From the NCBI RefSeq assembly GCF_037392515.1, contig NC_090283.1, forward strand, positions 15,623,501-15,687,500: DNA of 64,000 nucleotides. The letters are read 5' to 3'. Of this stretch, positions 58,600 through 64,000 are shown in pieces. A program made the translations under genes and the position numbers. The notes beneath the pieces were generated by a model. That model was not told the DNA's origin and ran no database searches. It saw only the letters and a list, made by a program, of their open reading frames with translations. Position 1 is the first letter of the stretch. Each line of letters starts with the position of its first letter. Origin of the DNA: Haliotis asinina. Lineage: Eukaryota; Mollusca; Gastropoda; Lepetellida; Haliotidae.

Positions 58600-60339
58600 T
58601 TTCAGTCAGTGAACGCGTTAGATTTGTACCAAGTGGTGAACGATACCGGAATGTTGTTGTCTATGTACAATTAAGAGCGAATGAAAGAGGAATTGAATAT
58701 ATTCTAAAATCCTCCTACGTCAACGGGTCACAACTGCTCAGTGAAATTTGGGACAAATGTCCCACATTTGTCACTATTACCCTTTAGACCCGGTGAATTA
58801 AAGTCTGCGAAACAGAGAATCAAACACAATGTCATCCGCGAAATAAGCTCCGCATGATCATTGAGTAATCATTCTTATAAATCTCTCATCATTTCACTAA
58901 GCGACAAATAAGCACCTTTGTATATATGAACGATATTTTTTCAGTTTGCTGTTACTTCTGTGTAATGAATAATGAAACTTAACCTTTCGTTGCGAACTGA
59001 CTTGCTTGAGCATGTTTCATGAGGGAAATGTTTTTAATGCCAGAACCTTCTGCCGAACAAATATAAGTCTGTTTGCATGCGTTCATGTAGCTTTCCATTA
59101 ACATGCAGCCGAGGTGCAATCCTCACAGCAAATAACAGGTTTCAAACATGCACGTCCTTTCAAATAAATGTTGACGAACATAAGTAATGTTGGGGATTGA
59201 ATAATTTACAAGGACAATTTTCCAGGTCCTCACGTAGGACAAACGAACTCATTCGTTATGGCAAAGACTGGGTTCAGTAGATTTGTCTCTAGGAAGACAA
59301 ATTGTTAGTCCTGGCAGGTACCAGATGGTCTTGTCAAGTGCTGTGTGATACATCTATTATATGTTTATTTGGCTGAAGGTAATAAGAAGACCAAAGTATC
59401 AGGCACTGCATATCTGATCGTGCCTTACCCTCGTTGATTGTTAAAAACGCAGAAACACTGCCTATGACATTGGCTTCAACAGCAGGTGGTTATATTCTGA
59501 GAGACTTGATTTGGACAATTGGTAAATGCATTTTAAGCGCTGTTGCAGAGTGGTGACTGCATGTTAGATTCTCATCAATCGGCCTCTTCTGCCAGTTAGA
59601 AGGGCACTCCTTTAAAGAGAATGTTTGGGTGCATTTAGTCAACGTTCCATCTGTGTCTCAGAGCATGTATTTTTCAAATGCGTCTTCATTCCAGTCTCTG
59701 GTAAGGACATTACTAGGATTGCTGGGGCCATTGTATTATATTTCCTTCCTCTCCAGTTGCATTCTTGTCCATGTTTCAAATTGGTCGTGTCATAGTGCTT
59801 GCGTGGTTCCTTGAACAAACTGGTCCCATCTTATTGCGTCCATCACGACAGTTGGAATACGTCTTGATTGGCCGTAACGTTGTTCATGGTCCCAAGCAGC
59901 GCAGGAGTCAGTTCCGGTGCCTGCATGTTTCTATGGTAACGTATGTTCCAAGACTATTCGTGTTATAGTGCACACTTTATAAAGGTTTGTTTCTTGACGA
60001 TTTTAGCTAAGACTGATCGTATACCAGAAACTGCTCCTGGGCCAGGCGTATCGTTGGACAAGATTCAGGGCCAGTGGTATCATAGTACATAGTCGTATCC
60101 ACTTCTGCATTATTCTAACCAGTCTGGGCTGCACTCGTCCCTCACGGCGCAAACCGTCATGAGTACAGTTAACACAAATTATCATAAATACATACTGATT
60201 GGTGAGATAACAATCCCATTAGTGTATAACGATATACACTGAATGGAACTCTGAGAAACACTTTGATACATCCACCAAGGTAATGGTATTGTCAGAATTT
60301 GTACCCTTGACGAGAGCATCACCGCCCGAGAAGGATTGT
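58600..60339. other. intergenic, no recognised content
   Basis: Several open frames of 60-70 codons on both strands at 59629-60185; none could be tied to a family. Confidence 0.35.
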
Positions 60340-60502
60340 GTTATAAAAAGTTAGTGAGTGGTGATTTTCACACCGCTTTAGCAATACTCTAGCAATATCA
60401 CAACGGAATGCACAAGAAATGGGCTTCGCACATTGTGGGGAATCGAACTGGTCCTTCGACGGAGCGAGCGAGCGGTTCATCCACATGGCTACAACACTGG
60501 TC
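60340..60502 (-). mobile_element. tRNA-type SINE
   Basis: CACACCGCTTTAGCAATACT CTAGCAATATCACAACGG, GAAATGGGCTTCGCACATTG and GTGGGGAATCGAACTGGTCC match the family on the - strand. Confidence 0.82.
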
Positions 60503-60509
60503 CTTATAA

Positions 60510-63500
60510 AAATAATGATAAAAGACATATTTATAATATCTTTACAAAAGTTATTTTACCCGAAACAAGGGAGAACTGATGTTGATTACAACAGAACGTT
60601 AACACGCATTTGACAAGAATGTTGTACATATTGTACAATATTGTACGTATATTCGCTCTGATTGTGTAATACAGGTTTGAAAAATGGCGGACTGGGGATC
60701 AGTTCTGCATTAATTTGTACGTCATCAAAATACCAATTCCACTGGACAAATGTGGTATTTCCTTACGTGAAACCTTACAGTTAAAACCTACTAATGCTCA
60801 AATCTTGGCAACGATCAGGTAAATGCTTACAGTATGTTTTCTTTAATTAAGACATCTCAACATGGTTTAGGGCAAGACCATTATGGGCGCTATCTTCACT
60901 GTTCATCGTATATAAAATTACACAGAAAACTGTGTATTTCAAGTATCTTTTTCCAGTTTTGTCCAAATACATTCCTGAAGTATTTTGGCAGAAAACATAA
61001 GGTATCTGTTACGCTATTAGATTAAGCCATTGCGAACTATGAAGCAAATGAACGTAATACATTCTTCTGATCATTTCTTCAGAACTTTGAATAGACTCAA
61101 GTCCTGATCTGCAACACAATAAGAGCAAACATGATTTCCAGATCACAAACACTATAAAATCAAATGAAGTTACTCAAGGCAGATGTTGAGGATATTGAAA
61201 TTCTTCAGCTTGTGTTACTGACAAGCAATCATAGCGCCAGGAACTAAACAACATTGCCCGTCATTTTACAGACATATTGAGCGGGAATGCAGTTTCGCTC
61301 CATCAGCAAGATAGATCAGTTCCGTATTTCTTGATTCTGACTCACCGGTATGATATGCTTGACATTGTCGTGTTGAGGTCGTTTTTACTCAAGGTGGTTT
61401 TAGTTCCAAAATTTTTTGGCATATTAACTAACATATTCAAAATATTAAACACAAATATCATGATACCACGACTATATTTTTGATGTATAATCAAATTAAA
61501 AGAATCAGTATTATTCTTCTTCTTTATCCCATCTCTCTTATTTATCTCATCTCTCTTATTTATTTCTCTCATTTAGGCTCATGGCTATTTGACCCCTTTA
61601 CTTGTAGGCCAGAAAACGAAAGGGATTTTCGTCTCGTCGGTCACAACAGGACCGTCTTGGAAAAAGTATAGAAACTTTTTATCCACACCATCGCAGCCTT
61701 CTGTATTACTCTGGGAGTAAGGAGAGATTTGTTGCAAGCAGCAAAACAGGCAGGTTTGTGCAACATAACCGGTTTGCTGGTATTTACCGGTTCAGACATG
61801 AAAACGATACATGCTGATCGAAAACCGGTTTGTGTTTTATTTTGAATATTGGGACTTACGTACCGCCATTTAACAGACTGGCAGGTAATATACTTGAGCA
61901 ACAATATGTGAGGCGAGGTTGGCATATTGAGCGTGATCTTTCCTAAATCTTGTGAATCACATTTGTGTCAAAGACGACATAACATTTCATCACACGAATA
62001 TCTTCTTTAGTTTATCACAGAAGTGTTGGCGCTGATATATCCTAGACTGTAAATTCCAAAGACGTCTATCATTTTCATTTTCAGTGACGCCCTATTACCA
62101 TTCTGGTATGTAACATGAATTCAGTCATATCTCAAACATGCCAAATGAGTTAGCCACGCCCACATGTCGGAAAACGTACTACTTATTTTCTGTCTGGGCA
62201 TTCACTGCCTACTACATAACATGACTTTGTCTGCATCGTTATTTATATTTGACTTTGATGCAAATTCACACACTGGTGGTTTTAAGTTGGACACCACTGG
62301 TCCTGGAAAACAAAGAGAAAGGAATAATGTTTCAGACCAGTAGACTTCATCAAAGCGAGGGACTCTGCAAGGTTGCTCTTCTTCTCAATACTTATTACGC
62401 ATAAATGCAAACATCTGATCCACTAGGTTTCCTGATCAGATGTGTGACGTACTCTAACTGTAAGCATCACAGACTTGAAATTGTTCCAGATATTTACAAA
62501 ACCAGACCGTGATATCATGATTTTATTGCCGGATAATATAATCATAGCCTTGCCAAAATAGAATGACCGAGTTCCTTGAATTCGATTGCCAACATCTTCT
62601 ACTTCAGTAATTTCATACTACGTTTGAAAGAAGTTCATGTTAGAATACAGTGTGTTGTATGAATTATGTTGTCTACTTAGTGCTTAGAACAGATGCAGAT
62701 GAATACTTTATATATCTCAAGTCAAATGTATCCTTGCCGAACCACTGTCAATGATATGGACGATGACATGAGTGGCTTAGTTGTCTGAGCTGCAATAAGT
62801 GACAGTACCAGATATCGGTTTGGCGTGGTAGAAACATAGCATAACAAAAAACACAAAAGAAAATTACAAAACGCAATCAGAGAGATTTAATAACCTGAAT
62901 TGCAGTAAATATGTCCATATCCTTCAAAATATTTTCACTTGTATTTGTGGCTTTCACTATAAGGATGCCACATGTCCAAAAATTGCTGACGGTCGATATT
63001 GATGTTTCTGCTATGAAATGGTTTTGATCTATCCTCAGTTCTACACGGAAATCATTCATTTTCTGATGAAATTAATCCAAATAGTGTCAACTCTGTCCAC
63101 AACTATTAGCCTGTTCCACAGGCTAATTTCCATTCATATGAGCTATTGTTAATTTACTATTATACCATTCCCTACTACTCGAACGCATAGTGTGTGTTAC
63201 AGAGATCACAAACACACTTTGCATTATGTATTCCTTGCGTATAAGTATCCATACACCTACAATTCAAGCCTGCCTATCTATCTATGCATTGGCTAAAATA
63301 TTGTTTGAATCACATAAGATTGTTTATCCTGTTTAGATCATATTCGGGTGTACAAACGTTGTACCAGTAGGGCAGCAATCCCCAATTTTGCCTCAAAGGA
63401 ACTCCCTATATGACTGAGGTACTGTTCAGTGCTGGGTTCCCATGCTCATTTGTTGGAAGCAACCACATGCCTATTCGAACAGTGAAATTGAAATGTATGA

Positions 63501-64000
63501 CAGCTTCAGTGTATATCTAGACGTAAGCAATACTTCTGTAACTATGGACACCAACTTGATGCTGGACCAACCAAAATCATTATAGCATGAACGAAAGTTT
63601 AAATTCAGCTATGAATGCAAAGGAGATTATGACTTGCATTTAGTTCTGTATAAGACCCTATTTTATACTTTATGCAGAGTGCATCAGTTTCAGTTTTTCA
63701 TCACAGACTCAATCCATTTACTCGTAAATACGTGACTTGCCTTTCTCACTTTAAATATCTATCTATACAATTTTTGAATTTTTTTATTTCCAAACACTAT
63801 CTATAGACAGTGGAAATAAGGTATTTCGATGTGTCAAAGAGTGATGTGATGTTTCAAACTGGGTGGACATTTTTAAATGGCATGGTTTAAAGTGGACGTT
63901 GATCAAATGGGTTTAATAAATATCGTGTTGCTGAAATCACTTGTTGCAACAGAGATGCATACACCATAGCTAGAGGTAATCGAGCGCATTATCGCTGTCA
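60510..64000. other. gene-poor right end of window
   Basis: AT-rich sequence without recognised exons, RNA genes or clear repeats on either strand. Small repeats such as CTCTTATTTATCTCATCT (61535-61575) are present. Confidence 0.4.

Noticed and set aside
59629-60185. Possible transposase remnant on the - strand
   Set aside because: I looked for Tc1 and mariner motifs in all frames and found none convincing.

Overview
This is animal nuclear DNA, most likely from a vetigastropod mollusc such as an abalone. Genes are sparse and split by long introns with GT/AG borders. About half of the readable structure is repeats. Two SINE families sharing the 3' end 'GCGGCGTAAAACTAAACTCACTCACTC' are scattered through the window, and I associate these families with Haliotis genomes. 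The species call is inference from memory of those repeats, not a database result.

Region by region: 0.4-3.3 kb is a DNA transposon-like element with terminal inverted repeats and no transposase. From 5.88 to 14.2 kb on the + strand lie the last six coding exons of a serine carboxypeptidase-like protease of family S28 (PRSS16 / K12H4.7 type). They carry the catalytic Asp and His; the half with the catalytic Ser lies before the window. Every one of its introns contains tandem repeats, an internally deleted mariner or MITEs. One intron (7442-8261) is built from amplified copies of its own splice donor and acceptor. 14.2-33 kb is gene-poor: SINE clusters, degenerate minisatellites, a nested foldback element, a long purine tract, CA and CTA microsatellites, a Tc1 transposase remnant and a probable 5S-derived SINE.

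From 34 to 45.5 kb on the - strand are two paralogous genes for small surface proteins with 16 cysteines, two inhibitor-cystine-knot-like modules and a GPI-anchor-type C-terminus. Their terminal exons are both 377 nt long. The upstream copy also has two recognisable phase-1 linker exons rich in N-glycosylation sites, and it is bracketed by direct repeats. 45.5-64 kb is again mostly intergenic: SINEs (one inserted in a palindromic element with a clear target-site duplication), a mariner transposase fragment, several long minisatellites and, near 57.6-58.3 kb, possible unassigned exons.

The S28 protease and the cysteine-rich pair show no functional link beyond being neighbours. The S28 gene lacks its 5' part and I could not find signal-peptide exons for the cysteine-rich genes, so all gene models are partial.
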